Shown in pieces: positions 27,449 to 36,532 of a DNA stretch of 64,000 nt. The position numbers were made by a program, and so were the translations under genes. The notes beneath the pieces are model-generated. The model made no database searches and had not been told where the DNA came from. It saw only the letters and a list, made by a program, of their open reading frames with translations. The stretch is from Streptomyces sp. NBC_01283 (lineage in GTDB: Bacteria > Actinomycetota > Actinomycetes > Streptomycetales > Streptomycetaceae), in the NCBI RefSeq assembly GCF_041435335.1, contig NZ_CP108430.1, positions 3,516,501 through 3,580,500 of the forward strand, in the 5' to 3' direction. The stretch's first letter is position 1. Every line of letters begins with the position of its first letter.

Positions 27449-29023
27449 TCAGAACTGCAGCCCCCAGGAGTCGATCTTTCCGACGTCCTGTGCCGCGTTG
27501 TCGCTCACCCGCAGCTTCCACGTCCCGTTGGCCGTCTCGGACGACGCGTTGACCGTGTATGTGGTGTTGATGTCGTCCGAACTTCCGCCGGTCCCATAGC
27601 CCTTCAGCGTGTACGCGCTGCCGTCGGGCGCGATCAGCTGCACCTGGAGGTCACCCACATAGGTGTGCTTGATGGCGACCGGCACGCTCAGGGAGGCGGG
27701 CGCGGAACCGGGGACGCCGGTCACGGTGATCGGCGATTCGACCGTGGCGTTGTCACTGATCGCGAAGTCGGTCGTGTTCTCGAACTTGGGGCCCGGAGGG
27801 TTCGTCGAGCCGGGGCCCACGTTCAGGAGGCGGTTGGGCGAGCCCGTTCCGGGGCTGGTGACGACGCCCGTGGAGGCGGCGCTGACCAGGGCCGCGGACA
27901 CCTGCGCCGGGGTCGCGTCGCGGTTGTCCGCGAGGTAGAGCGCCGCGGCGCCCGCGGTGTGCGGGGACGCCATCGACGTACCGGAGATGGTGTTCGTCGC
28001 GGTGTCGCTGGTGTTCCAGGTCGAGGTGATGGACGAGCCCGGCGCGAACAGGTCCAGGACGCTGCCGAAGTTGGAGTAGCTCGCCTTGGCGTCGGTGTTC
28101 GTGGTGGCGCCGACCGTGATGGCCTCGGTCACGCGCGCGGGAGAGCGCGTGGAGGCGTTGACGGACTCGTTGCCGGCCGCGACGGCGAAGGTGATGCCGG
28201 ACGCGACGGCGTTGCGTACGGCCGTGTCGAGGGCGCTGTCGGCGCCGCCGCCGAGCGACATGTTCGCGACGGCCGGCTTGACCGCGTTCTGGGTGACCCA
28301 GTCGATGCCCGCGACGACCTGCGCGGTGGTGCCCGAGCCCTGGTTGTTCAGGACGCGCACGCCGACGATCTTCGCCTTCTTTGCGACGCCATGCAGGGTC
28401 CCGGCGACGGTGCCGGCGACGTGCGTGCCGTGGCCGTGGCCGTCCTGCGCGGTGTTGTCGTTGTCGATGGCGTCGTATCCGTAGGAAGCACGCCCGCCGA
28501 AGTCGCTGTGGCTGATGCGGACTCCGGTGTCGATGACGTACGCCGTGACGCCCTCACCGGCGGAGTCCGGATAGGTGTACGAGTTGTTCAGCGGGAGCGT
28601 CTTCTGGTCGATGCGGTCCAGGCCCCAGGACGGCGGGTTCGGCTGGGTGGCGTCGACCGTGAACGTCCGGTTCTGCACGACGGACTCGACCGCCGGGTCC
28701 GCCGCGAACTTCTTGGCCTCGTCGGCGGAGAGCTCGACCGCGTAACCGTTGAGGGCCTTCTTGTACGTGCGCTTGATCTCGGCGCCGTACTCGTCGGCCA
28801 GCGCCTTGCCCGCCTTGGAGCCCGCCTTCGCGGCGTCCTCGTCGAGGGTGACTATGTAGCTGCCGGGTATCGCCCCGGGGACTCCGGCGTTCTCGACCGT
28901 GCCTTGGGCCTGCCCCGGCTGTGCGGTCGCGGGGAGGGCGGAGACGACGCCGAGGGCGAGGGCCGCGACCGCTGTCGCGCTGATCCCGGCCAGTCTTCGG
29001 CGGGTATGACGCATCACTGCCAT
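27449..29023 (-). CDS. Secreted subtilisin-like serine protease (S8) with P/Homo B domain
   Basis: A 524-residue protease: a signal peptide of about 35 residues, an inhibitor-like propeptide (IPGSYIVTLDEDAAKAG, about 50-130), then the S8A catalytic domain with Asp in VIDTGVRISHSDF, His in GHGTHVAGT, oxyanion Asn in AAGNES and Ser in GTSMASPH. The C-terminal 110 residues form a P-domain-like beta-sandwich ending WKLRVSDNAAQDVG. ATG 29023 has GAGGAGG nine bases upstream, better than an upstream start. Likely an extracellular peptidase. Confidence 0.95.
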   Translation of the reverse strand: MAVMRHTRRRLAGISATAVAALALGVVSALPATAQPGQAQGTVENAGVPGAIPGSYIVTLDEDAAKAGSKAGKALADEYGAEIKRTYKKALNGYAVELSADEAKKFAADPAVESVVQNRTFTVDATQPNPPSWGLDRIDQKTLPLNNSYTYPDSAGEGVTAYVIDTGVRISHSDFGGRASYGYDAIDNDNTAQDGHGHGTHVAGTVAGTLHGVAKKAKIVGVRVLNNQGSGTTAQVVAGIDWVTQNAVKPAVANMSLGGGADSALDTAVRNAVASGITFAVAAGNESVNASTRSPARVTEAITVGATTNTDAKASYSNFGSVLDLFAPGSSITSTWNTSDTATNTISGTSMASPHTAGAAALYLADNRDATPAQVSAALVSAASTGVVTSPGTGSPNRLLNVGPGSTNPPGPKFENTTDFAISDNATVESPITVTGVPGSAPASLSVPVAIKHTYVGDLQVQLIAPDGSAYTLKGYGTGGSSDDINTTYTVNASSETANGTWKLRVSDNAAQDVGKIDSWGLQF

Positions 29024-29067
29024 CTGAGGGGTCCTCCTCAATAGGTGGTGCGCTGGTGGGGGGTGTT

Positions 29068-29125
29068 GCTGATGGTGCTTGGGGTGAAGCTGATGGCCTG
29101 CGATGAAGCTGATGGTGCTGGGGTG
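29068..29125. repeat. Three GCTGATGG direct repeats upstream of the protease gene
   Basis: GCTGATGG occurs at 29068, 29089 and 29108, about two helical turns apart, within longer similar blocks (copies one and three share GCTGATGGTGCT and GGGGTG). They lie 45-102 bp upstream of the S8 protease start. They may be binding sites for a regulator, or a local duplication. Confidence 0.5.
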
Positions 29126-29297
29126 GTGCCCGCAGGCACACCAACAAAAGACAGGGACATGTCAAGTCGCCTTGCCTGCTCTTGCCTTCGTCGGGACGAA
29201 AGATTGGCGGACCCATAGGAAACCCACAAGGGTCAGGACCGGACGTAACATGACCGCCACGCACCCGTCATGACACATCGGCCCCAACTGCCCCAAC

Positions 29298-29303
29298 TAG
29301 CCT
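29298..29303 (+). promoter_or_regulatory. Predicted -10 element of a leaderless transcript
   Basis: TAGCCT ends six bases before ATG 29310, with no ribosome-binding site in between. Confidence 0.4.
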
Positions 29304-29309
29304 GACCAC

Positions 29310-30425
29310 ATGACAGCATTGCCGGATTGTTTCTGCCCCGCCGACGGAACCCGGGTCCCCGCGGGCACCCTCGCCTGGTGCTGCCCCGTCTGCCGTGGCC
29401 CGCTCGACCTGGACTTCTCCCCCAATCCCGCGTCGCTGAAGGCCCTGAACGGAAGGGTCAATTCCCTGTGGCGGTACGCAGAGTCCCTGCCCCTGCCCGC
29501 CCCCGCCTTCTCCCTCGGTGAGGGCCGCACACCGCTCGTACCGCTGGATGGCGCGATCTCGGCCAAGCTCGACTTCCTGATGCCGACGCTCTCCTTCAAG
29601 GACCGGGGCGCGGTCATGCTCGCCACGCTCGCGGCGCGCCTCGCCCCGGAGCGCGTGATCGCCGACAGCAGCGGCAACGCGGGCACGGCGGTCGCCGCGT
29701 ACTGCGCGCGGGCCGGACTGCCCTGCACGGTGTACGTCCCCGAGGGCACGTCGCCGAAGAAGCTGGAGCAGATCGGCGCGCACGGGGCGCGGCTCGAAGT
29801 CGTTCCCGGAGACCGCGAGAAGACGGCGTGGGCGGCCCGGACGGCAGCCGACGAGCCGGGCACCTTCTACGCCTCGCACGTCCACAACCCCTATTTCCTG
29901 CAGGGCACCAAGACGTACGTCCATGAGCTCTGGGAGGACCTGGGCGGCCGCCTGCCGGACGTGCTCGTGGTGCCGGTGGGCAACGGCACCCTGCTGCTCG
30001 GTGCGGCCCTCGCGGTGCGGGAACTGCACTCGGCGGGCCTGATCGCCAAGGCGCCCGCGCTGTACGCCGTGCAGGCCGCCGCGGTCTCCCCGCTGGCCGA
30101 GGCGTGGCGCGCGGGCGCCGACGAGCCTCTGTACGCCCCCGGGACGGAGCCGATGGCGCCGACGCTCGCGGAGGGCATCGCGATCCCGCGCCCGCCCCGC
30201 GCACGGCAGATCCTGCGGGCCGTACGCGGATCCGGCGGCACCTTCCTGACGGTCACGGAGGACCAGATCCGGGCCGCCCAACTGGATCTGGCGGGACGCG
30301 GCTTGTACGTCGAGGCGACCGGCGTCGCATGCTGGGCGGCCGTGAGGGACGGCGCCCTCGGTGAACGGACAGCCGTGGTCCCGCTGTGCGGAGCGGGCCT
30401 GAAATCAGGACTGGCCGCCACCTGA
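29310..30425 (+). CDS. Threonine synthase-like PLP-dependent enzyme
   Basis: A 371-residue fold-type II PLP enzyme. The N-terminus holds a small cysteine cluster (CFC, then CCPVC near residue 27), as in zinc-ribbon-bearing threonine synthases. The PLP lysine is K97 in LSFKDRGA, and the phosphate-binding loop is DSSGNAGTA near 118. The late part, with LAEGI and CGAGLKSG, fits the family. It may be a second threonine synthase or a related beta-replacement enzyme; the true thrC is probably elsewhere in the genome. Confidence 0.88.
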   Translation: MTALPDCFCPADGTRVPAGTLAWCCPVCRGPLDLDFSPNPASLKALNGRVNSLWRYAESLPLPAPAFSLGEGRTPLVPLDGAISAKLDFLMPTLSFKDRGAVMLATLAARLAPERVIADSSGNAGTAVAAYCARAGLPCTVYVPEGTSPKKLEQIGAHGARLEVVPGDREKTAWAARTAADEPGTFYASHVHNPYFLQGTKTYVHELWEDLGGRLPDVLVVPVGNGTLLLGAALAVRELHSAGLIAKAPALYAVQAAAVSPLAEAWRAGADEPLYAPGTEPMAPTLAEGIAIPRPPRARQILRAVRGSGGTFLTVTEDQIRAAQLDLAGRGLYVEATGVACWAAVRDGALGERTAVVPLCGAGLKSGLAAT

Positions 30426-30710
30426 CATCAAGGAGCCCCGGCGTATGGCACCACCGTTCGACAAGGGCGGCCCGATGGAGCCGGGAACGCCGGCGCCACC
30501 CTCTCTCCACGGCACGAACTGCGCTTCACAGCTCGGGAGTTGACAGAATTCGACCAATGGTCACAGCTGTGCTCTGCTAATGGCCGGAGACCTGCCCTGC
30601 GCTGGGCTGTGGTCGTACGCTTGTCGCCACCATCGATATGACGGTGCCGCACCATCGATTCACATGAGTGCTGACTGCTGACTGCTGGTGGCGATCGGGA
30701 GGTCACGGGG

Positions 30711-32198
30711 GTGGAAGGGCGCAGCCCTGCGAGGGTTCGCAACGAATTGGTCGCCGACATCGTCGACGTACTGCAGGATTCGAGCACGGTGCGACAGGAG
30801 AACAGCGCCGATCTTTGGGTGCGCATGCTGAGTGACGAGCTGGAATCCCCCGTGGAACCCCTGCGCAACGCGCCGCTGCGCCCCTGGCTGCTGCAACTGG
30901 TGGAGCGCTGCGCGCAGGTCCCGGACGGTCTTGGGTGTCTGGTGCGCTGCCTGCGGTATCTGGAGCAGCAGTCCTCCGCCACGGTGTCGCTGCTGCGGCT
31001 GGTGGACGAATGGGAGGCAGTGGAATTCTTCGACGGCGCCGACCTGCGTCCCTTGCAGCCCGTCCTGCGGGACATGCGGTCGTCGGCCGGACTCACCACG
31101 CTCGCCCGTCGGGCCAGCCGGTCACGCACCCAGGAATTGCCCGCGTGGTGCGACACGGGATGGGCAGTCTTCTTACGACTGGCCGGCGACAACACCGCCG
31201 CGAAGGAACTCCCCGTCAGCATGGCGTTCCTGGCCCTGGCCGCCGAACGGCTCGTGGAGGACGGACAGATGGAGGCAGCGGAAGACCTGCGTCGCTGGAA
31301 CCGTCAGCAGTCCAGGGCCTGGGGCCTGGAGGACCAGATCGCCGACTGGCAGCGCAGCGGCATGGCCCAGCAGGCCCCGCCGCCCATGGTGCCCGCGTAT
31401 CTGATGATCCAGTTCGAGCCCGACGGAGTGGATCCGGACCGCTATTTCCTCTCCCACTGGCGGCAGTCGGACGCCGAGGGCTGGCATCCCGTGCCCGGCG
31501 AGACGCTGCATCTGCACCGCGACGACCTGCCCGCCGAGGTGGAGGTCCTCATCGAGCAGACCGAGGAGCGGTGGGCGGACCTGCGCCAACCGGTCGTCCT
31601 GGAATTCATCCTCCCGTGGGAATTACTGGGCGAGCCCGTGGAGTGGTGGCACAAGGAGTCGTCCTCCTCGTCCCCGACCCCCCTGGTGATGGACTACTCG
31701 GTCCTGATCCGCAGCTTCGAGCGCCTGCGCAGGGCCGCCTGGCACCGCCCCTGGCACAAGAAATGGCGCCAGCTCAAGGAGCAGCCCGCCGACAGCCATT
31801 CGTACTTCAACCCTCCCGGCCAGTCGCACTTCCACCTGGAGCGCGAGCTGAAGGAGGACGACCACGCGGTCTGTCTTGTGCTGAGCGAGCCGCCCGGCAC
31901 CGACTCACCGACCAGCCACCAGGAGTTCATGGCGGGCCTGCGGGCCGGGGTTCCCGCGATGATCTGGCACCGGGGTGACTGCGGGGACCCCGCCTTCAAG
32001 GAAGCGGTCGCCGAGATGGTCCAGGACAGGGGCCTGTCCAGCCTCGTGACGCGCGCCGGAAATTGGCGCAAGGAGGCCCTGGCGCTGGGCCCCGAGGGCT
32101 GGGACAACCACGTGGGACGCCATCTGGCGATCCTGCTCGACGATCCGGAACGCAGACCCGGGCCGCCCGGCCCCGACCGTGCGCCGGTGACGAGTTGA
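30711..32198 (+). CDS. EAD2-like / VMAP-C conflict-system protein
   Basis: A 495-residue protein starting at GTG 30711 behind GGGAGG. Residues 9-105 fit the helical effector-associated domain 2 (ELVADIVDVL, LVERCAQVPDGLGCLVRCLR). Residues about 190-480 fit the C-terminal domain of vWA-MoxR-associated proteins (VMAP), with LEFILPWELLGEPV and ARAGNWRKEA-like motifs. VMAPs are thought to link NTPase sensors to effectors in bacterial conflict systems. Two in-frame TTA codons (155 and 305) make translation depend on the bldA tRNA. No MoxR ATPase or vWA gene is adjacent. The trypsin-EAD2 protein on the opposite strand is the likely effector partner. Confidence 0.85.
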   Translation: MEGRSPARVRNELVADIVDVLQDSSTVRQENSADLWVRMLSDELESPVEPLRNAPLRPWLLQLVERCAQVPDGLGCLVRCLRYLEQQSSATVSLLRLVDEWEAVEFFDGADLRPLQPVLRDMRSSAGLTTLARRASRSRTQELPAWCDTGWAVFLRLAGDNTAAKELPVSMAFLALAAERLVEDGQMEAAEDLRRWNRQQSRAWGLEDQIADWQRSGMAQQAPPPMVPAYLMIQFEPDGVDPDRYFLSHWRQSDAEGWHPVPGETLHLHRDDLPAEVEVLIEQTEERWADLRQPVVLEFILPWELLGEPVEWWHKESSSSSPTPLVMDYSVLIRSFERLRRAAWHRPWHKKWRQLKEQPADSHSYFNPPGQSHFHLERELKEDDHAVCLVLSEPPGTDSPTSHQEFMAGLRAGVPAMIWHRGDCGDPAFKEAVAEMVQDRGLSSLVTRAGNWRKEALALGPEGWDNHVGRHLAILLDDPERRPGPPGPDRAPVTS

Positions 32199-32596
32199 AC
32201 GGGACCGCCGGCCACCGGTCCGTGAACCTCCCGCACACGGCGAGAGGGGGTGCCGCGCCATGAACGAGCCGGCCTCCGCCGCCGTGCGGCTGCTTCCCGA
32301 GGGGAGCACACACCTGCCGGGCGGGCGCGTGCGCCCGACCCACAGGCGCACACGCCTGCCCGCGGGGCGCACGGAGCCGTACGCCGAGGGCACCATGTCC
32401 TGGGCCGTAGGCACTACTTTCGCTGCCGCAGGCGCGACTTCTAGCACGATTTCCGTGCGCCCCGGCCCATGCCGCCGTACCCCCTTGCTTGCAGTGCGGG
32501 CGCACTGTCAGGCTGCGCTTGTGGATGTCACGCACGCCCGCGCACTGCGGGACTCCGCACCATTGTCCTGGCCGCCACGACGCCTTGAGGGCGCAT
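32199..32596 (+). other. 398-bp gap between the VMAP and FxsT-like genes
   Basis: In related loci a MoxR-type AAA ATPase gene may sit at this place; here there is room for none. Only the weak open frame 32260-32604 is present. The second half has lower third-position GC than the neighbouring genes. Confidence 0.5.
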
Positions 32597-32604
32597 ATGC
32601 ATGA
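32260..32604 (+). CDS. Doubtful small open frame between VMAP and FxsT-like genes
   Basis: An open frame of 114 codons with a GAGAGGGGG block nine bases before its ATG; its stop overlaps the FxsT-like start by eight bases, which would allow coupling. Against it: basic, Arg-rich composition, no recognisable domain, and declining third-position GC in the second half. It may be a real small gene, the decayed start of a lost gene, or non-coding leader. Confidence 0.3.
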   Translation: MNEPASAAVRLLPEGSTHLPGGRVRPTHRRTRLPAGRTEPYAEGTMSWAVGTTFAAAGATSSTISVRPGPCRRTPLLAVRAHCQAALVDVTHARALRDSAPLSWPPRRLEGAYA

Positions 32605-35600
32605 CGACGGAGGGCAGCGGCAGGGACCGGCGACGCGGGCACGACGTGAGGCCGCGTCCGTTCTCGGCCGACTCGGGCATGCGCGGTCGGGCCGGCCCGG
32701 CGCGCAGGAGCGCTCCGAAGCGGTCCTCGTCCTCGACAGCCACCTGACGATGCGGATCTGGGATCACGCCGTCGGCGACCTGGTCGACGAGCTGAACCGC
32801 GAAGGGGACTTCGCGCGCGTACGCGTGCTGCGCCTGCGCGGCACCGACGAGACCGACCCCGCCCGGATCTGCCCCGAGGAACCGCTCGGCAGCCCCGGAG
32901 ACATGCGCCGTGTGGTCCTCGTGCTGACCGACGGTCTCGCGGCCGGATGGCGGTCGGGCGCGGTCATGCCGCTGCTGCGCGCCTGGGGCCGTACATGCCC
33001 GGTCGCCCTGGTGCACGTGCTCCCCCAGCAGCTGTGGTTCCGCACGGGCCTGGACGTCTCCCGGGTGCGGCTGCGCGCAGGACATGCCTGGGCGGCCAAC
33101 AGCGAGCTCGACTGGGAGCTGCGCGAGGCCCCGGTGGAGTCGCGCGACCCGGACGAGCCGGAGTTCGAGGGCGACCCGGTCCTGGTGCCGGTCCTTGCGC
33201 TGACCAACCGCTGGGCCGAGGCCTGGACCCAGCTCGTCACGGGCCCCGAGCCACGCTGGGTGGAGATGTCCGCCACCCGGGCGCGGGAGTGGAAGCGCAG
33301 GCCCGACGCGGCGCGCGCCCTGCCGTGGACGGACGACGTCCCCGATCCGCGCAGCACGGTGCCAGCGTCGGAGCGCGTGTCGGACTTCCGCGCCGGAGCA
33401 TCGCCCACGGCATTCACCCTGGCGACACGCTTAGCCGCCGTCCCGCTGAGCCTCCCCCTCATCCGCAAGGTCCTTGAGACCACACCGGGAGCGGGACCGG
33501 TGCACGCGTCGGAGCTGCTGATGAGCGGCCTCGTCCGGCCCAGCGGGGAACAGGGCGACGCCATCACGGATGTGGCGTTCTCGTTCGCCCCCGACATCCG
33601 CGAGGAACTCCTCGCACTGGGCCGTCGCAGCGACACGGCACGCATACTGCACGACGTACGCGCGTTACTGGCGGGCGACGGAACCGGCCCTCCCTCGCTG
33701 CTCCCCTCCCCCGCCGAACCGCTGGACACCCTGGCCATGCCCAAGGTGAACAGCCGCAACATCGGCTTCCTCCGCGTGGAACTCGCCGCGCTGAGAGCAC
33801 TCTCCGGACGTTTCATGCAGCGCGCCGCCCTGCTGGCAGGGGTACTTGGCTGGCACGATCGTCGATACGCAGTCAGCCTGGAGAAAAGCGGTGGAACCCC
33901 CGTCTCTCGGCCCCATCCTGAAGGAGCATCGGTGATGTCGACTACGCCCCAGCAAACGGTGGAGGGGGACCGCACATCACTGCCGCGCGTCTGGGGAAAT
34001 CTGCCGCCCCGCAACCCCAATTTCACCGGCCGCGCAGAGCTCCTCGAACTGCTCGGCGAGCGTCTGCGCGAGGGCACCACCACGGTGCTGCCCGAGGCGA
34101 TCCACGGCATGGGCGGTGTGGGCAAGACCCAGCTCGCCATCGAGTACGCCTATCGCCATCAGGGTGAGTACGACATCGTCTGGTGGATTCCCTCCGAGCG
34201 GCCGGGCCAGATCGGTCAGGCGCTGGTGGAGCTGGCCGGGCGCCTGGGCCTGGAGACCAGCACCGAAGCGAACATCGCGGGTCCCGCGGTGCGTGAGGCG
34301 CTGCGCGAGGGGCGTCCCTTCTCGCGCTGGCTGCTGATCTTCGACAACGCCGACAACCCCGAGCAGGTACGCCACTACTTCCCCACCGGGGGCAACGGCA
34401 CGATCCTGGTCACCTCCCGCAACCGGCGCTGGGGTCTTGTCGGCGGCTCGCTCGAGGTGGACGTCTTCACCCGCGAGGAGAGCAAGGAACTCCTGCGCCA
34501 CTCGGGGCCGCCCCTCCAGGAGGACGAGGCCGACCGGCTGGCCGAGGCGCTGGGAGACCTGCCGCTCGCCCTGGAGCAGGCCGCCGCCTGGCGTGCGGAG
34601 ACGGGCATGCCCGCTTCCGAGTATCTGCGCCTCTTCGAGAGCAAGCGGACCGAGCTCCTGGAGACGTCACCGCCCCCGGACTACCAACTGCCGGTGGCGG
34701 CCGCCTGGAACGTGTCCCTGGACCACCTGGAGAACCGCAGCCCCTCGGCCCTGCGCCTGCTGCAGCTCTGCTCGTACTTCGCCCCGGACCCGATCTCGCG
34801 GTCCATCTTCTCCGGCCTGGGGAACAGCAGCATCTTCCCGGAGCTCGACGCGACACTGAACGACCCGATGCGACTGGCCCGCGCCATAAGGGAAGTGAAC
34901 CGATACTCCCTGGCCCGCATCGACCACCGTACGAACTCCATCGAGATGCACCGCCTCGTTCAGCTGGTCCTGAACAACCGCATGACCCCGGAGGAGCAGG
35001 CCCGGATGCGGCACGGCGCCCACACCCTGCTGGCCGCCGCCGACCCCAAGTCTCCGGTGTCCCCGGCCAACTGGCCCCGCTACGCGGAGCTGTACAGCCA
35101 CGTCATCGCATCCGAGGCGGTGAAGTCGGACCAGCCGTGGGTGCGGCAGCTCGTCCTGAATGTCGCCCAGTACCTCTACCACTGGGGCGACCACGACGTG
35201 GCGATCGACTTCTCCGAGCGGGCCTGGGCGACCTGGCGGGACGTGTTCGGCGAGGAAGACCAGATGACGCTCCTCATGGGGCAGAAGCTGAGCTTCTACT
35301 ACTGGAGCGTCGGCCGCCACCGCGAGGCCGCGGACCTCGTCGCCGAGATCAGGGCGATCTACGAGCGCACGGCCCCGGCCGACCGTGAGGACTCCCGGGA
35401 GGACGCCCTGGACGCGATGAACCTCGAGGCAGCCGTGCGCCGCGTCGAGGGCGACTTCGCGCTCGGCGCCGAGCTGGACCGCACGGTGTACGAGCGGGCC
35501 CGCAGGGCCTTCGGCGAAGAGGACCCGACCACCCTCAACACCGCCCACAACCTCGCGGTGAGCCTGCGTCTGATGGGTGATTTCCGCCAGGCGTTCGAAC

Positions 35601-36499
35601 TCGACCAGCAGACACTGGCGTTGAAGCTCCGGGTACTCGGCCAGGACCATCAGCAGACGCTGCACACCGAGCTCAACGTCGCCATCGACATGCGTGAAAC
35701 AGGGGACTACGTCGGCGCGCGCGCCCGCCAGGAAGCCGTCATGAACGCCTACCGCGAGGTGTTCGGCCGCGGCAACCCCGCCACCATCGGCACGGTGCGC
35801 CAGCTCAGCGAGGCCTGCCGCAAGGAGGGCGACCACGCCAAGTCCCTGGAACTGGCCACCGACGCCAGCTCCCGCTTCACCCGCCGCTACGGCGACAACC
35901 ACCCTCAGTCGCTCTCCGCCGCCCTGACGCTGTCCATCGCCCTGCGCGAGAACGGCGACCTCCAGGCGGCTCGCGAGCGGGGCGTCAGGGCCTGCCGGGG
36001 ATACCGCGACATCTTCGACCCCAGCCATCCCCACGTGCTGGCCGCCGACATCGACCTCGCGGTGACGTTGCGTCTGCTCGGCCAGCCCGACGAGGCACGC
36101 CGGCTCGACGAAGCGGCCCTCTCCTCTCTCACCGAACGGCTCGGCGCGGCCCACCCCATCGCCCTGGCCTGTGCCATCAACCTGGCCAGTGACCTGGCCG
36201 CGCTGGACGACCACGCCGCCGCCCGCGTACTCGGCGAGGCGACCCTGGAGCGCTGCCGCATCGCCCTCGGCGAGGACCACCCCACCACGCTGGCCTGCGC
36301 GGTCAACCTGGCGATGGACCTCATCGCGCTGGGCGAGGAGGCCGATGGCGCCACCCTGCGGGCGGACACCATCGCGCGCATGGAGCGCGTGCTCGACGAG
36401 CCCAGGCTCCGCGCGGAGCCTGCCGCTCCGCACCCGGCCACCGTCCAGGCCAAGGCAGGACAGCGGGCCAACTGCGACATCGACCCGGTGCCGCTGTAA
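32597..36499 (+). CDS. SAV_2336-type / NB-ARC / TPR protein (FxSxx-COOH system, FxsT-like)
   Basis: A 1300-residue STAND NTPase. ATG 32597 has GAGG at six bases. Residues 1-330 match the SAV_2336 N-terminal domain (ending in FSFAPDIREELLAL). Residues 480-800 are an NB-ARC-like module: GMGGVGKTQLA at 504, LLIFDNAD at 579, then GLPLALEQA-type text (GDLPLALEQAAAWR). From about 850 to 1280 there are roughly ten tetratricopeptide-like repeats (FGEEDPTTLNTAHNLAVSLR and similar). This matches the TPR protein of Fxs loci. It probably senses a signal and oligomerises. TTA codons 279 and 357 imply bldA control. Confidence 0.9.
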   Translation: MHDDGGQRQGPATRARREAASVLGRLGHARSGRPGAQERSEAVLVLDSHLTMRIWDHAVGDLVDELNREGDFARVRVLRLRGTDETDPARICPEEPLGSPGDMRRVVLVLTDGLAAGWRSGAVMPLLRAWGRTCPVALVHVLPQQLWFRTGLDVSRVRLRAGHAWAANSELDWELREAPVESRDPDEPEFEGDPVLVPVLALTNRWAEAWTQLVTGPEPRWVEMSATRAREWKRRPDAARALPWTDDVPDPRSTVPASERVSDFRAGASPTAFTLATRLAAVPLSLPLIRKVLETTPGAGPVHASELLMSGLVRPSGEQGDAITDVAFSFAPDIREELLALGRRSDTARILHDVRALLAGDGTGPPSLLPSPAEPLDTLAMPKVNSRNIGFLRVELAALRALSGRFMQRAALLAGVLGWHDRRYAVSLEKSGGTPVSRPHPEGASVMSTTPQQTVEGDRTSLPRVWGNLPPRNPNFTGRAELLELLGERLREGTTTVLPEAIHGMGGVGKTQLAIEYAYRHQGEYDIVWWIPSERPGQIGQALVELAGRLGLETSTEANIAGPAVREALREGRPFSRWLLIFDNADNPEQVRHYFPTGGNGTILVTSRNRRWGLVGGSLEVDVFTREESKELLRHSGPPLQEDEADRLAEALGDLPLALEQAAAWRAETGMPASEYLRLFESKRTELLETSPPPDYQLPVAAAWNVSLDHLENRSPSALRLLQLCSYFAPDPISRSIFSGLGNSSIFPELDATLNDPMRLARAIREVNRYSLARIDHRTNSIEMHRLVQLVLNNRMTPEEQARMRHGAHTLLAAADPKSPVSPANWPRYAELYSHVIASEAVKSDQPWVRQLVLNVAQYLYHWGDHDVAIDFSERAWATWRDVFGEEDQMTLLMGQKLSFYYWSVGRHREAADLVAEIRAIYERTAPADREDSREDALDAMNLEAAVRRVEGDFALGAELDRTVYERARRAFGEEDPTTLNTAHNLAVSLRLMGDFRQAFELDQQTLALKLRVLGQDHQQTLHTELNVAIDMRETGDYVGARARQEAVMNAYREVFGRGNPATIGTVRQLSEACRKEGDHAKSLELATDASSRFTRRYGDNHPQSLSAALTLSIALRENGDLQAARERGVRACRGYRDIFDPSHPHVLAADIDLAVTLRLLGQPDEARRLDEAALSSLTERLGAAHPIALACAINLASDLAALDDHAAARVLGEATLERCRIALGEDHPTTLACAVNLAMDLIALGEEADGATLRADTIARMERVLDEPRLRAEPAAPHPATVQAKAGQRANCDIDPVPL

Positions 36500-36532
36500 C
36501 CCGTCGCGGCGGGGGCCCGCGCCCCGGCCGCG

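Noticed and set aside
30426..30710. Small gene or promoter repeat (CTGACTG units near 30670) before VMAP
   Set aside because: Only a short 7-bp tandem run; no convincing frame or promoter hexamers.
34667..36433. 588-codon minus-strand frame inside the TPR region
   Set aside because: Antisense shadow of the TPR repeats, no family-like sequence.
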